Positions 43,628-52,861 of a stretch of 64,000 nucleotides of DNA are shown here, piece by piece. The notes beneath the pieces are model-generated. The model was not told the origin of the DNA. It did no database searches and saw nothing but the letters and a program-made list of their open reading frames with translations. This stretch comes from Methanoculleus receptaculi (GTDB lineage Archaea; Halobacteriota; Methanomicrobia; Methanomicrobiales; Methanoculleaceae): positions 1,916,382 to 1,980,381 of the forward strand of contig NZ_CP137642.1 in assembly GCF_033472595.1 (NCBI RefSeq), given 5' to 3'. Position numbers and translations under genes: made by a program. Position 1 is the first letter of the stretch. Each line of letters starts with the position of its first letter.

Positions 43628-44350
43628 TCACCACCACCTTGCCTTACTTTTGCGCTCTCTCAACCGTTTTTTGCGCAGCCTCAGGGCCACCACGGCGGCA
43701 ATGATCGTGACAAGTATGGCGGCCAGTAGACCCAGGCCCAGGGCGTTGTTCACGCGGTATATATCGAGGAGGAGATCAGCGCCAAGAGCGATCAGGAGGC
43801 TGGATAAAAACGATCCCGTGCAGACACAGAGAAAGACCTGTGCCTTCTCCAGCCCCAGCAACCTGCCAAGGAGCGAGCCGTTTGTCGACCCGGTGCCCTG
43901 GAAGGGAAAGAAAACAACGAGGATAAGCCCGATCGTCGAGAAACGCCTGACCCATGGCCGTGCCTCAAAGAATTCCCGGCCTGCCCTCATACCGCTCTCA
44001 ATCAACCGGCCGATGAGCGGAATCTTCAGCGCCAGATCGAAGTTCCAGACGATGAAGAGCGATACCGCTGCATCCACCATGAAGATGGCAAACGTGACAA
44101 GCCACCAGGGGTAACCCACCATTATCGCGATAGGGATGATCGACTCCTTTCCCGCAGGAGGGATGAAGTAGGCGGCAAGCAGCCCCGAGAGGTTGAGGAA
44201 ATCCTGGTATGGCAGGAGGAGGTAGAGGATCGCAAAAAGTATAATCCCGATCCCGAAAGGGAGGAGGAACTTTATGGGACCGGCAATGTAGCGATTCTCG
44301 AGGATGGTCCTCCACCATACCCGCTGCGATACACCCGTTGCATCATCCAT
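43628..44350 (-). CDS. Small multidrug-export-type membrane protein (COG2426)
   Basis: A 240-residue polytopic membrane protein with five or six helices, including ILFAILYLLLP, SIIPIAIMVGYPWWLVTFAIFMVD and TIGLILVVFFPFQGTGSTNGSLLG. The PFQGTGS block and the C-terminal basic tail match the Sm_multidrug_ex family. Substrate and direction of transport are unknown despite the name. Confidence 0.8.
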   Translation of the reverse strand: MDDATGVSQRVWWRTILENRYIAGPIKFLLPFGIGIILFAILYLLLPYQDFLNLSGLLAAYFIPPAGKESIIPIAIMVGYPWWLVTFAIFMVDAAVSLFIVWNFDLALKIPLIGRLIESGMRAGREFFEARPWVRRFSTIGLILVVFFPFQGTGSTNGSLLGRLLGLEKAQVFLCVCTGSFLSSLLIALGADLLLDIYRVNNALGLGLLAAILVTIIAAVVALRLRKKRLRERKSKARWW

Positions 44351-44425
44351 GATTCGCCCCTCGATCCCGCACGGGAAGGCTTCCCCATTACATCTGGAGG
44401 CTCCCTGTTAATACATTACCCATAG

Positions 44426-44737
44426 ATGGATCCAGCATCTTCAAGTCCGCGGAACGCAAGGATAGGTAGCATGACCTCTCCTCCTGCCACCCGATCGCCC
44501 CGCAACCTCCCGCTCGTCGAGGCAGGGAGCCGGGAGAGCGCCCTCTGCACAATCGCGAACGTCGCGGCCGCTCTTGAGACGCTGCGAGAGGTGCGAAAAC
44601 ACGTCCGCGGCGACCACAAGCGCCGCCTCGACGATGTAGCGGTGATCCTCCGCGTAATCGCGTTCGACACCCAGGCAACCTACGCGATCACCGATGACGA
44701 GGCGCGTGAGTTCATCAGGAACTGCCGCCCGGTGTGA
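44426..44737 (+). CDS. Small hypothetical protein
   Basis: A 103-residue reading frame with a plausible conserved core: CTIANVAAALETLREVRKH followed by RRLDDVAVILRVIAFDTQA, which forms two amphipathic helices. An ATG at 44471 is an alternative start. It overlaps the end of the convergent gene by 23 bases. No family was recognised; it may be a spurious frame. Confidence 0.45.
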   Translation: MDPASSSPRNARIGSMTSPPATRSPRNLPLVEAGSRESALCTIANVAAALETLREVRKHVRGDHKRRLDDVAVILRVIAFDTQATYAITDDEAREFIRNCRPV

Positions 44738-45959
44738 GATCGCCGGGCAGCACCGGATCGGTGAGGATGCGGGCAAAACGTTCCCACCGGTCAGTGCCAC
44801 TCCCCACATACTCCCGGACGAGCCGGCAACCCCCGAAGATCGCCACCGGGTATCCCCGGAACTCCTCGATGAACCGGAGCCGGGCCTCTGCCCCCTCCCG
44901 GTCAAGGAGCAGGACGTCCTGGAGGAACCTGCACGCCTCCTCCCGCGAGAGGAGGCTGGCGAGATACCCCCGGGTGATGCGGGCGTTCCCCGCAACTTCC
45001 AGGGCGGCGGCCGCGCCGGCAACGGTATCCAGGAGACCTGCGTCCGCCGGGTCAAACCCCGCCAGCGGAAAGAGAACCTCCTCGTAGAACCGCACGCGTT
45101 CGCGGTCAGGAAAGATCATCTCCTCACCATAGAGGGCGGCACCCTCAGCAACCGTCGTGAACGGTGATGCCAGCGGAATGACCGAGTGCTCGATCCAGCC
45201 CCGGACACGGACGAGCGCCGCCTCCCGGATCGCCCGGATCGTGTGGCGGCCAGGGTAGCCCTGGCGGCAGGCGTGAGAGAGCACCCGATCGATGGTGAAT
45301 GGGGTGGTGGTGCTCACCCCGACCAGGCTTCTCCCGCCCCCCTGATAGCGGCTGCAGCCCTCCCCGCTGAGAGCGGCAACCTCAAGATGCTCTCCTGCCG
45401 GGAGCGGCAGGTGTTCCGCTGTCCGCCGGCGGCTTTCGGCAAACGCTGCTGCAAAGACCGTTTCCAGCCGGTCGGCCGGGACAAGGAACGACTCCATAAA
45501 ACCCCGGTAACGGGAGGCAAGGTCCCCCGTGCCGGGTAGATGGGAATCAAGCGTTGTGTGAAGTCCCCCGTAGTAATCCGGATCGTCCTCCGGTGCCGCG
45601 ATGCCAAAGAGTGATCTAACCTCGGCATCGAAGTCGGGGCGCTTCCCCGCCAGGATCGCGGCACGGGACTCAAGCGCCCGGATCATCCCCTGGAGATAGG
45701 CGCGGCGCCTCCTCCACGGATCGTCCAGGTGCCCGGGTTCGATCCGATCAAGGGTCGCAAGGAGGTCTGCGGCGTAACCGGCGACTCGATCCGGCGGGAC
45801 GCTGACCGTGAGCGCCTCCTCTCGCACCGCCTCCGGCCCGAAATAAGTCTCCACAAAATTCGGATCGTGTTTCCCCAGCCAGAGCACGCATTTGACGTAG
45901 AATCGCGCGACAGCATCCATATCTGCGGCGTTCTCTCCTGTGTATGTTGAAGGCTCCAT
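44715..45959 (-). CDS. DUF885-like protein with eroded zinc site
   Basis: A 414-residue soluble protein whose layout follows DUF885-like metallopeptidases: an N-terminal helical region with FVETYFGPEAVREEAL, then the putative active site. At the position of HExYPGHHT it reads HACRQGYPGRHT: the first His is kept, the catalytic Glu is replaced and the PGHH His becomes Arg. A downstream AEGAAL matches the third-ligand block EGLA only in part. Peptidase activity is therefore unlikely. The relation to DUF885 is recalled from family patterns and not searched. Confidence 0.6.
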   Translation of the reverse strand: MEPSTYTGENAADMDAVARFYVKCVLWLGKHDPNFVETYFGPEAVREEALTVSVPPDRVAGYAADLLATLDRIEPGHLDDPWRRRRAYLQGMIRALESRAAILAGKRPDFDAEVRSLFGIAAPEDDPDYYGGLHTTLDSHLPGTGDLASRYRGFMESFLVPADRLETVFAAAFAESRRRTAEHLPLPAGEHLEVAALSGEGCSRYQGGGRSLVGVSTTTPFTIDRVLSHACRQGYPGRHTIRAIREAALVRVRGWIEHSVIPLASPFTTVAEGAALYGEEMIFPDRERVRFYEEVLFPLAGFDPADAGLLDTVAGAAAALEVAGNARITRGYLASLLSREEACRFLQDVLLLDREGAEARLRFIEEFRGYPVAIFGGCRLVREYVGSGTDRWERFARILTDPVLPGDLTPGGSS

Positions 45960-46063
45960 CCACCACTCCCGGAGACTTATGGGCTCCGGGGCTACTTAAC
46001 ACCGCCGTGAGGCTCCATCTCCTTGCAGAGGGTTTAACCTCCCACGCGCCAACCTCAGGGGTG

Positions 46064-46612
46064 ATGAACGAACCGCTCCGCAAGGCTGTCCACCTCATCT
46101 TTGGTCTTGCTATCGCCTGCTTCATCCTCTTCTCGGAGCGCAAACTCGCCCTCTACGCCCTTGTAATCGCCCTTTTTCTGGGTTTCATCCTCTCCGATGC
46201 CCTCTCCCGGGGCTACACCATCCCTGGCGTCTCAAAGATCATCGCGACCCTGGAGCGCCGGGATGTCCTCCCGGGGAAAGGAGCACTCTTCTTTGCTCTC
46301 GGTGCGCTCTTCTCTCTGACTTTCTTTCCAAAGGAGGTCACCTTCATCGGCCTCGTGGTGCTCGCGCTCCTCGACAGCGTCACCACCCTCGTCGGCCTCA
46401 GGTTTGGCAGGACGCGGATCTACAACCACAAATCCATCGAGGCCACACTCGCAGGGTTTGCGGCGACGACCGCCGCCCTCCTCTTCCTCATACCGGCCCA
46501 CGCAGCCATCCTCACATCTGCAGCCGCAGCGTTTGCCGAACTCGTAAGCCCCGTGGACGACAACCTGATCGTGCCGGCCGTCGTCTGCATCGTCCTCACG
46601 GTGCTGTTTTAG
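46064..46612 (+). CDS. Dolichol kinase/CTP-dependent prenol kinase family membrane protein
   Basis: A 182-residue membrane protein with five or six helices. The block DSVTTLVGLRFGRTRI and the KSIEATLAGFAA motif match the SEC59/polyprenol kinase family, which phosphorylates prenols using CTP or other donors. The ATG at 46064, preceded by AGGGGTG, begins just before the first conserved helix (KAVHLIFGLAIACF). It may supply polyprenyl phosphate for surface glycosylation. Confidence 0.8.
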   Translation: MNEPLRKAVHLIFGLAIACFILFSERKLALYALVIALFLGFILSDALSRGYTIPGVSKIIATLERRDVLPGKGALFFALGALFSLTFFPKEVTFIGLVVLALLDSVTTLVGLRFGRTRIYNHKSIEATLAGFAATTAALLFLIPAHAAILTSAAAAFAELVSPVDDNLIVPAVVCIVLTVLF

Positions 46613-46802
46613 GGACGCTCTTCCCGGAGCCCCCCTGCCCCTCTATCTCAGGATCTCCGCTGGCGTGGGAGTGGTGGTCGCACTCTGGACAGGTGGCGAA
46701 GACACCACAGGCTGAGCAGTCCTCGCCGGTGCAGGGCTGGACGCGGATCGTGACGTTTGTCCTCGGAAACTCCTGCCGTATGTCGTCCTCCAAGTGTTTC
46801 AC
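46596..46802 (-). CDS. Small Cys-rich protein
   Basis: A 68-residue protein with CTGEDCSACGVFATCPEC, a cluster of five cysteines that could bind zinc or an iron-sulfur cluster, followed by histidines (DHHSH). It starts at GTG (46802) with GGAG upstream, 54 bases after the pyruvate kinase stop on the same strand. It overlaps the convergent kinase gene by 17 bases. No family was recognised. Confidence 0.5.
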   Translation of the reverse strand: MKHLEDDIRQEFPRTNVTIRVQPCTGEDCSACGVFATCPECDHHSHASGDPEIEGQGGSGKSVPKTAP

Positions 46803-46855
46803 TCCAGCGGGATAGGGTTTGTGTCCCGGCAGGAGGGGCCAGAGTTCTTTTCCTC

Positions 46856-48340
46856 TCAGTCGAGCGTGAGGATGACAAGCGAGTTCGTCCCCCTGCCACC
46901 AGGGGAGACACCTTCCGTCAGGACCACGCGTTCACCGGGCGCTACCAGTCCCGATTCCCTGATCATATCCAGGATCGCACGATGCCGGTAGTCTTTCTCG
47001 CTCTTGACCAGGAACGGGCAAACCCCGCAGGAGAACGCCAGGAACCTGAAGGTCTCAGGGCTCCGGGTGAAGGCCAGGATCCATGCCGCCGGTTTGAACC
47101 GGGATATGCTGCGTGGCGTCGTACCGCTGCGGGTTGGTGTGAGGACGTAACGGATACCGAGCGCATCCAGCGCCTGGATGACGTTAAGCGAGACCACATC
47201 GTTGACCGTGATCCTCTCCCGTTCCATCCCCTGCCGGAAGTGCTCCAGGGTGGCAGACCCCGTCCCGATAACCTGGCGGCTGGCCTCGGTTGAACGGGCT
47301 ATCTTTGCCATCATCGCGACCGTCTCGACGGGATGGTTCCCGATGGAGGTCTCTTCCGAGAGCATGACGGCATCCGTGCCGTCCAGGATGGCGTTTGCGA
47401 CATCGGTGACCTCTGCCCGGGTTGGCCGGATGTTCTCGGTCATCGACATCAGCATCTGGGTTGCGGTGATCACCGGCCGGCCCAGGATGTTGGCCTTAAG
47501 GATGATCCGTTTCTGCACGATGGGGACATCCTCGATGGGCGTCTGGATACCCAGGTCTCCACGGGCGATCATGACACCGTCGGTCTCCTGGAGGATGGCA
47601 TCGATATTCGCGAGCGCCTCCGCCCGCTCGATCTTTGCGATCACATGGATGGACTTCCCGAACCGCGCTGCATGCTCCCGCGCCCTCCGTATATCCTCCG
47701 CCCGCCGGACAAAAGATATGCCAAAGACATCGAGCCCCTCGGAGAGCCCGAACTCGATGCACTCAAGGTCACGCGGTGTTGGGGCGCTGACCGCAAGGAC
47801 GCTCTCACCACCTATAACGCTCACACCCTTCCTGGATAGCAGCGGCCCGCCGAGAACCACCCTGGCCATGACCTCCCGCTCCCGGGCCTCCTCGACCTGC
47901 ACCTGCAGGAACCCGTCGCCCAGGTAGATGGTGCTCCCCGGTGAGACCATCTGCGGAAACTGCTCAAAATCGACCGGGATCGTGAAAGGATCGTCTGATG
48001 CAGCGGCGGGCACCAGGGTGACGCTCTCGCCCTTCTGGAGGATCATGGGCTCCTCTGCGAGGGCTCCAACCCGGATCTTTGGCCCCGGCAGGTCAATCAG
48101 GATCGTGACAGGCAAACCGGTCTCCTCCGAGGCCGCCCGGATGTTACGGATGTTCTCTCTGTGCTCCTCGAACGTTCCGTGGGCAAGGTTGAGCCGGGCA
48201 ACGTTCATACCGGCCTGGATCATCCGGACAAGCACCTCGCACGACCGGGAAGCGGGCCCGATGGTCGAGACTATCTTTGTCCTGTGGTCAGGGAGGGTTA
48301 TCCGTCTCCCCCCAGAACCTGGGGCTGTATTGTATATCAT
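46856..48340 (-). CDS. pyk: Pyruvate kinase
   Basis: A 494-residue pyruvate kinase: phosphoenolpyruvate plus ADP to pyruvate plus ATP. Recognisable are TKIVSTIGPAS, MNVARLNLAHGT, the catalytic region IHVIAKIERAEALANIDAIL, the MIARGDLGIQTP loop, and the C-terminal allosteric domain with TPTRSGTTPRSIS. Start ATG at 48340. The small Cys-rich gene follows downstream. Confidence 0.95.
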   Translation of the reverse strand: MIYNTAPGSGGRRITLPDHRTKIVSTIGPASRSCEVLVRMIQAGMNVARLNLAHGTFEEHRENIRNIRAASEETGLPVTILIDLPGPKIRVGALAEEPMILQKGESVTLVPAAASDDPFTIPVDFEQFPQMVSPGSTIYLGDGFLQVQVEEAREREVMARVVLGGPLLSRKGVSVIGGESVLAVSAPTPRDLECIEFGLSEGLDVFGISFVRRAEDIRRAREHAARFGKSIHVIAKIERAEALANIDAILQETDGVMIARGDLGIQTPIEDVPIVQKRIILKANILGRPVITATQMLMSMTENIRPTRAEVTDVANAILDGTDAVMLSEETSIGNHPVETVAMMAKIARSTEASRQVIGTGSATLEHFRQGMERERITVNDVVSLNVIQALDALGIRYVLTPTRSGTTPRSISRFKPAAWILAFTRSPETFRFLAFSCGVCPFLVKSEKDYRHRAILDMIRESGLVAPGERVVLTEGVSPGGRGTNSLVILTLD

Positions 48341-48405
48341 TGAGTAGTCTTCGGGCAGCGCTGCCGGATTAACCTTCCCCCGGGGGATGGGTTCTGGAAA
48401 TACCG

Positions 48406-49611
48406 TCAGGAGGAGATCCGTCCTCCAATGGCACCGTGGCGCCCTTTATGTTCCTCCACCGGGATAACCGGGATCTTCTGGCCGCTCTCGGCGCTGTACT
48501 CCGCTATGCGCCGTTTGACATGTTCTACCATTCCACCGCTTGTGATGATGAGCGAGTCCTCCCCGATCAGGGCTTTCAGGATGCACCGGTCGATAACACC
48601 GTAGGTGTAGTCAGGGTAGATCCGCTCGCGGCCGGCAAACTCCTTTGCACGTGTCCCCATGGCGCCGACATGTTCCACGGCCCCGGACTCTATAAACCGC
48701 CGCAGTTCATCGCCGCATACCCTCTCGGCGTCGCAGAGGTAGACATCGCCCACCCGTTCCCCTGTCCGGATGTGGCCGTGGAGGATCCGCTCGATCCTGT
48801 CGGTGAACTCGAGCACGCTCTTTGGGGGAGCGTCCCGGTCGATGATGCCCCGGAAAGCAAGCTCGTTGTAGAGGTCGAGCAGGGCCGGGGGTTTCAACCT
48901 TGCCGCCGCCAGGAGACCGGGGTCGGAGAAGACCTCCTCTGGCGACCCCCGTGCAAGGATCCTCCCCCTCTCCATCAGTATTGCTGAGTCAGCCCAGCGG
49001 TAGGCGAGTTCGACGTCGTGGGTGGATATGAGCACCGTCCGGCCGCTGGAAGCGAGTTCGTCGAGGAGTTCCATCACCTCCTCAGCGCTTGCGGGGTCAA
49101 GGGTGTTCGTCGGTTCGTCAAAGACAAGGACGTCCGGCTCCATCGCCAGGATGCCCGCGATTGCAACCCGCTTCTTCTCCCCGCCGGAGAGGTGGTGGGG
49201 CGGGCGTCTCTCGTATCCCTGGAGACCGACGTAGCCGAGAGCGTCCCGCACCGCCTTCCGGACAGCATCCGGAGGAAGACCAAGGTTCAGCGGCCCGAAG
49301 GCCACGTCCGCCTCCACCGTCGGTGCGATGATCTGGAGATCGGGGTTCTGGAAGACAAACCCGACCCGGCGCCGGAGGTCGCGGAGGCTCCGGTTGTCGT
49401 AGGCGATCGGTCGGCCGGCGAACCGGATCTCTCCCCTGTCCGGCCGGAGCATACCGTTGAACATCAGGAGGAGTGTTGACTTGCCGGCGCCGTTAGGGCC
49501 GACGATAGCGGTCTTTGACCCGGCCTCGATCCGGAGGCTCACGCCGGCGAGGGCGGCAGGGCCGTTCGGGTAGGTGTAGGTGAGATTCTCGGTCTCGATG
49601 AGTGTTCTCAT
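48406..49611 (-). CDS. cbiO: Cobalt ECF transporter ATPase CbiO with a C-terminal extension
   Basis: A 401-residue ATPase powering cobalt uptake. Walker A GPNGAGKS is at residues 38-45, signature LSGGE near 142, Walker B VLVFDEP, and the H-loop STHD. Residues after about 285 form an extra domain of around 115 residues (GDVYLCDAERVCGDELRRF, SGAVEHVGAMGTRAKEF, DSLIITSGGMVEHV) not found in a normal ECF ATPase. It overlaps the end of cbiQ by 4 bases. The extension could regulate the pump; its fold is unknown to me. Confidence 0.93.
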   Translation of the reverse strand: MRTLIETENLTYTYPNGPAALAGVSLRIEAGSKTAIVGPNGAGKSTLLLMFNGMLRPDRGEIRFAGRPIAYDNRSLRDLRRRVGFVFQNPDLQIIAPTVEADVAFGPLNLGLPPDAVRKAVRDALGYVGLQGYERRPPHHLSGGEKKRVAIAGILAMEPDVLVFDEPTNTLDPASAEEVMELLDELASSGRTVLISTHDVELAYRWADSAILMERGRILARGSPEEVFSDPGLLAAARLKPPALLDLYNELAFRGIIDRDAPPKSVLEFTDRIERILHGHIRTGERVGDVYLCDAERVCGDELRRFIESGAVEHVGAMGTRAKEFAGRERIYPDYTYGVIDRCILKALIGEDSLIITSGGMVEHVKRRIAEYSAESGQKIPVIPVEEHKGRHGAIGGRISS

Positions 49612-50384
49612 AGTATCCGCAGACCCCCGGTTGTGAGCGATACCCAGAGCACCGCCCCGAGGTATGCCAGGGCCAGCGCGAGCGATAGACCCGAGACTGT
49701 CTGGCTCTCCTCGGGGACGGCCAGCACCCCATCGTAGCAGCGGGCGTCCATCGCCATAACCAGGGCTTCCCCGCTCTCCCAGGTCCGGATGAACAGCGCT
49801 CCGGCAAGCATCCCGAGAGAGTTCACCGACTCCCTGAACCGGCCATACCCGAGCCGCATCACCTGCGAGCGGTAGATCTCGCCGGCCTCATCGATGAGTA
49901 TGAAGATGAACCGGTAGGTCAGCATGGCCAGATCGATGAGAACGGTGGGCACCCGGAGGCGATGGAGCAGATCGAAGACCTCGGTCATCGGTGTCGTGAG
50001 CGCGATGAAGTAGAGCGAGCACATCCCCCCGAAGACCCTTGCAAGGACCAGGATGGCGAGGTTTGCGCCGTCCGTTGTGACCGCGAGCGGGAGGCCGGGA
50101 ACCTCGATGAGGACCGTCCCGCTCCCGGTGACGAAGAGGATGACGATGATGCCCATAACCGCAAACGAGACCGGGATGAGGAGAAGTCTGGCGTAGAACC
50201 GTGCAGGTATCTTTGCAAGAAGAAGGATGGCGGCGCTCATCGAGGCCGCGACCAGCAGGGGGGCGATCGGGCCCGACGATGAGACGCAGAGGAGGATGCT
50301 CGCGACCCCCAGTAACAACTTGAGCCACGGGGCTGTCTCCCGGAGTCCGTTTCCGCGGGCGAGGTCTTCGAGCATCTCGTGCAT
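49608..50384 (-). CDS. cbiQ: Cobalt ECF transporter permease CbiQ
   Basis: A 258-residue transmembrane coupling protein with five or six helices and the cytoplasmic coupling region ending in SQVMRLGYGRF-type sequence that contacts CbiO. It overlaps cbiO by 4 bases and follows cbiN by 15 bases. Confidence 0.93.
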   Translation of the reverse strand: MHEMLEDLARGNGLRETAPWLKLLLGVASILLCVSSSGPIAPLLVAASMSAAILLLAKIPARFYARLLLIPVSFAVMGIIVILFVTGSGTVLIEVPGLPLAVTTDGANLAILVLARVFGGMCSLYFIALTTPMTEVFDLLHRLRVPTVLIDLAMLTYRFIFILIDEAGEIYRSQVMRLGYGRFRESVNSLGMLAGALFIRTWESGEALVMAMDARCYDGVLAVPEESQTVSGLSLALALAYLGAVLWVSLTTGGLRIL

Positions 50385-50398
50385 ACTATCTCATCAGT

Positions 50399-50677
50399 TC
50401 AGGCGGTCTTCTTGCCGGCCTGCCAGTATCCGAAGACGTAACCTATGATCACCGCGCCGATGGCGGCCTGCAGGGCAAAGAGGAGCGACTCGATCTCGCC
50501 GCTCGGCGGCTCCCAGAACGGCTCAATCCAGGGCTCGTAACCCGAGGCCTCGATGAGTTCTGCGGCCTCGCCGTCAGCCCCTTCCCAGGATTTATCGCCG
50601 GCAGAGTCCTGAAACAGGAATACGCAGGCAAATATGATTATTATAGCGGCGACCGCGATCTCCATGCCGTGCTTCAT
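50399..50677 (-). CDS. cbiN: Cobalt transport protein CbiN
   Basis: A 92-residue protein with two helices (about 7-22 and 68-86) and an extracytoplasmic loop rich in acidic residues (DKSWEGADGEAAELIE). CbiN assists metal loading of CbiM. It overlaps cbiM by 4 bases. Confidence 0.93.
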   Translation of the reverse strand: MKHGMEIAVAAIIIIFACVFLFQDSAGDKSWEGADGEAAELIEASGYEPWIEPFWEPPSGEIESLLFALQAAIGAVIIGYVFGYWQAGKKTA

Positions 50678-51366
50678 GCGGCAGCCTCCTTCAGTTTCTG
50701 GATGGTGCTCTCGGGAAGGAGGTTCAGGCGGATCAGGATCTCGGGTTTGAGGTGGACTATGTACTTAAAGACCAGGGCTATGATTGCACCCTCGATGATG
50801 GCAAGCGGCACCTGTGTAACGGCAAATATCGCTGCAAATGCCGTGAACGCTCCAACGAACCCAGTGGTGCCAGGGAACGCAAGTGCAAGCTGGACGGATG
50901 TGACGACGTATGTGAAGAGATCCGCAAGCGCTGCAGCGGCAAAGACCGTGGCGTAGGTGTTCGCGCCCGCCCGCGTCCCTGCCTTGTAGACCAGCCAGGC
51001 AACGACCGGACCGGCGATCCCCATCGAGAATACGTTTGCCCCGAGGGTGGTTATCCCGCCGTGCGCCAGGAAGACCGCCTGAAAAACTAGGACGATCAGC
51101 CCGAGAACACCTGTGATGCAGGGGCCGAAGAGGACGGCCCCAAGCCCCGTTCCGGTGGGGTGGGAGCAACTCCCGGTGAACGAGGGGAGTTTGAGCGAGG
51201 AGAGGACAAAGACAAAGGCACCTGCAACCGCAAGGAGCGGCAGCGTCTCGCGCCTCTCTTTTACAAGCCGGTTTAACTGGTATACTCCAAAGACTATGAA
51301 GGGCAGGGAGACAAGGAACCAGATCTCCCACCAGGGACTGGGCAAGAATCCTTCCATTATGTGCAT
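50674..51366 (-). CDS. cbiM: Cobalt transport substrate-binding protein CbiM
   Basis: A 230-residue S component with about six helices. The conserved start MHIMEGFLP is kept; in this family His2 and other N-terminal groups bind the metal, so the ATG at 51366 is the right start. Other metal residues lie in GSCSHPTGTGLGA. First gene of cbiMNQO, divergent from cbiA. Confidence 0.94.
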   Translation of the reverse strand: MHIMEGFLPSPWWEIWFLVSLPFIVFGVYQLNRLVKERRETLPLLAVAGAFVFVLSSLKLPSFTGSCSHPTGTGLGAVLFGPCITGVLGLIVLVFQAVFLAHGGITTLGANVFSMGIAGPVVAWLVYKAGTRAGANTYATVFAAAALADLFTYVVTSVQLALAFPGTTGFVGAFTAFAAIFAVTQVPLAIIEGAIIALVFKYIVHLKPEILIRLNLLPESTIQKLKEAAA

Positions 51367-51494
51367 CTTATCACTCCTGACCGCTCTCGCAGCGGTAAAA
51401 CAAATTTTTTTGATCTAATGTAAAACATTTTAATATATCATGGTTATTTGTGGTCATATTTATCTCCTCCGGTATTCAACACTCCGGGATCGTT
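51367..51494. promoter_or_regulatory. Divergent control region cbiM/cbiA
   Basis: This AT-rich spacer contains a T-run, a small perfect dyad AATGT-AAA-ACATT at 51417-51429, and TTTTAATATATC at 51428, which can act as box A. A shared metal-responsive operator is plausible. Confidence 0.45.
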
Positions 51495-52826
51495 ATGCAC
51501 CGGATTCCACGCATCGTTCTCGCAGGAACCCACAGCGGCTGCGGTAAGACCACGATTGCAAGCGGGCTGATGGCAGCACTCGCGGCCAGGGGGCTCGCTG
51601 TCCAGCCATTCAAGGTGGGCCCGGACTTCATCGACCCCACGCACCACTCGGCCATCTGCGGCCGGCCGTCCCGCAACCTCGACCCATTCATGATGGGTGA
51701 GGCGGGGGTGCGTGAGACGTTTATCAGGGGATCCGCCGGCGCCGGGATCGCTCTCATCGAGGGGGTGATGGGGCTCTACGACGGTCTCGAAGGGACGGAT
51801 ATCGCGAGCACGGCGCACGTTGCAAAGATCCTGGACGCCCCGGTCATCCTGGTGGTGGATGCGGGGGGTGCGTCACGAAGCGTCCATGCCATGGTCAGGG
51901 GCTACGCGGGGTTCGACCCTGAGGTCAGGGTCGCCGGGGTCATAATCAACCGGATCGGGAGCCCCCGCCACCTTGCCATGATCGAGGAGACAGAGAGCCT
52001 CCCGATATACGGGGCGGTGCCGCGGCGAAACGATCTCGCGGTCGAGAGCCGGCACCTCGGGCTTGCGATGGCGGCCGAGACCGGGATGATGGCGCGATAC
52101 GGCGCGGTGGTGGAGGAGACCTGCGATCTCGATGCGATCATCGGCCTGGCCGCCTCAGCCCCGCCGCTCACTGACCCGGGAATGGCGATGCCCCGCCAGG
52201 AGACCCGGGTGCGGATCGGTGTTGCTGACGATGCGGCGTTCTGCTTCTACTACGCCGATAACCTGGAGAGACTTGCCCGGGCGGGTGCGGATCTGGCATT
52301 CTTCTCGCCGATGGCCGACCGTCTGCCTGAGGTGGACGCCCTCTACCTCGGCGGCGGCTACCCCGAACTGCACGCGGGGGCTCTCTCCTCGTCCAGGTGC
52401 CGGGAAGATCTCCGCCGGGCGGTCGATGACGGGATGCCCGTATACGCGGAGTGCGGCGGGCTCTTATACCTCAGCGAACGGCTCACCACCGACGGGGCTG
52501 ATTACCCGATGGCGGGCATCCTCCCGGCAACCGCGGAGATGACCGGGCGCATCCAGGCTCTCGGGTATGTGGAGGCCAGGGTTGCCGGCGGGGCACCGGT
52601 GCTTGCGCCTGGCTCCCTCTTCCGGGGCCACGAGTTTCATTACTCGCGCCTGGAGTGCGCCCGCGACGCAAGGTTCGCACTGGAACTCAGCCGCGGCCGC
52701 GGGATCGACGAGGGGAGGGACGGGCTCGCCGCCGGCAGCGCGGTCGGGCAGTACACCCACGCCTACTTCACGGACGAGTTTGCGCAGACGCTTGTTAAAG
52801 CCGCTGCCAGGTTCAGGCGGTCTTAG
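51495..52826 (+). CDS. cbiA: Cobyrinate / Ni-sirohydrochlorin a,c-diamide synthase
   Basis: A 443-residue amidotransferase with an N-terminal dethiobiotin synthetase-like ATP domain (AGTHSGCGKTTIASG, residues 10-24) and a C-terminal class I glutaminase domain with the nucleophile in YAECGGL and the catalytic His in RGHEFHYS. It amidates the a and c side chains of cobyrinate. Methanogens use a close homologue, CfbB, for F430; the sequence alone does not decide. Divergence from the cobalt importer favours the corrin role. The ATG at 51495 gives the standard start MHRIPRIVLAG. Confidence 0.9.
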   Translation: MHRIPRIVLAGTHSGCGKTTIASGLMAALAARGLAVQPFKVGPDFIDPTHHSAICGRPSRNLDPFMMGEAGVRETFIRGSAGAGIALIEGVMGLYDGLEGTDIASTAHVAKILDAPVILVVDAGGASRSVHAMVRGYAGFDPEVRVAGVIINRIGSPRHLAMIEETESLPIYGAVPRRNDLAVESRHLGLAMAAETGMMARYGAVVEETCDLDAIIGLAASAPPLTDPGMAMPRQETRVRIGVADDAAFCFYYADNLERLARAGADLAFFSPMADRLPEVDALYLGGGYPELHAGALSSSRCREDLRRAVDDGMPVYAECGGLLYLSERLTTDGADYPMAGILPATAEMTGRIQALGYVEARVAGGAPVLAPGSLFRGHEFHYSRLECARDARFALELSRGRGIDEGRDGLAAGSAVGQYTHAYFTDEFAQTLVKAAARFRRS

Positions 52827-52861
52827 AATCCGGTGCTTGAAGAGGCCAGGAGGATGAGCCG

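Noticed and set aside
51367-51494. Cobalamin riboswitch before the cobalt importer or cbiA
   Set aside because: The spacer is short and AT-rich with no B12-box-like conserved core, and such riboswitches are not expected in archaea.
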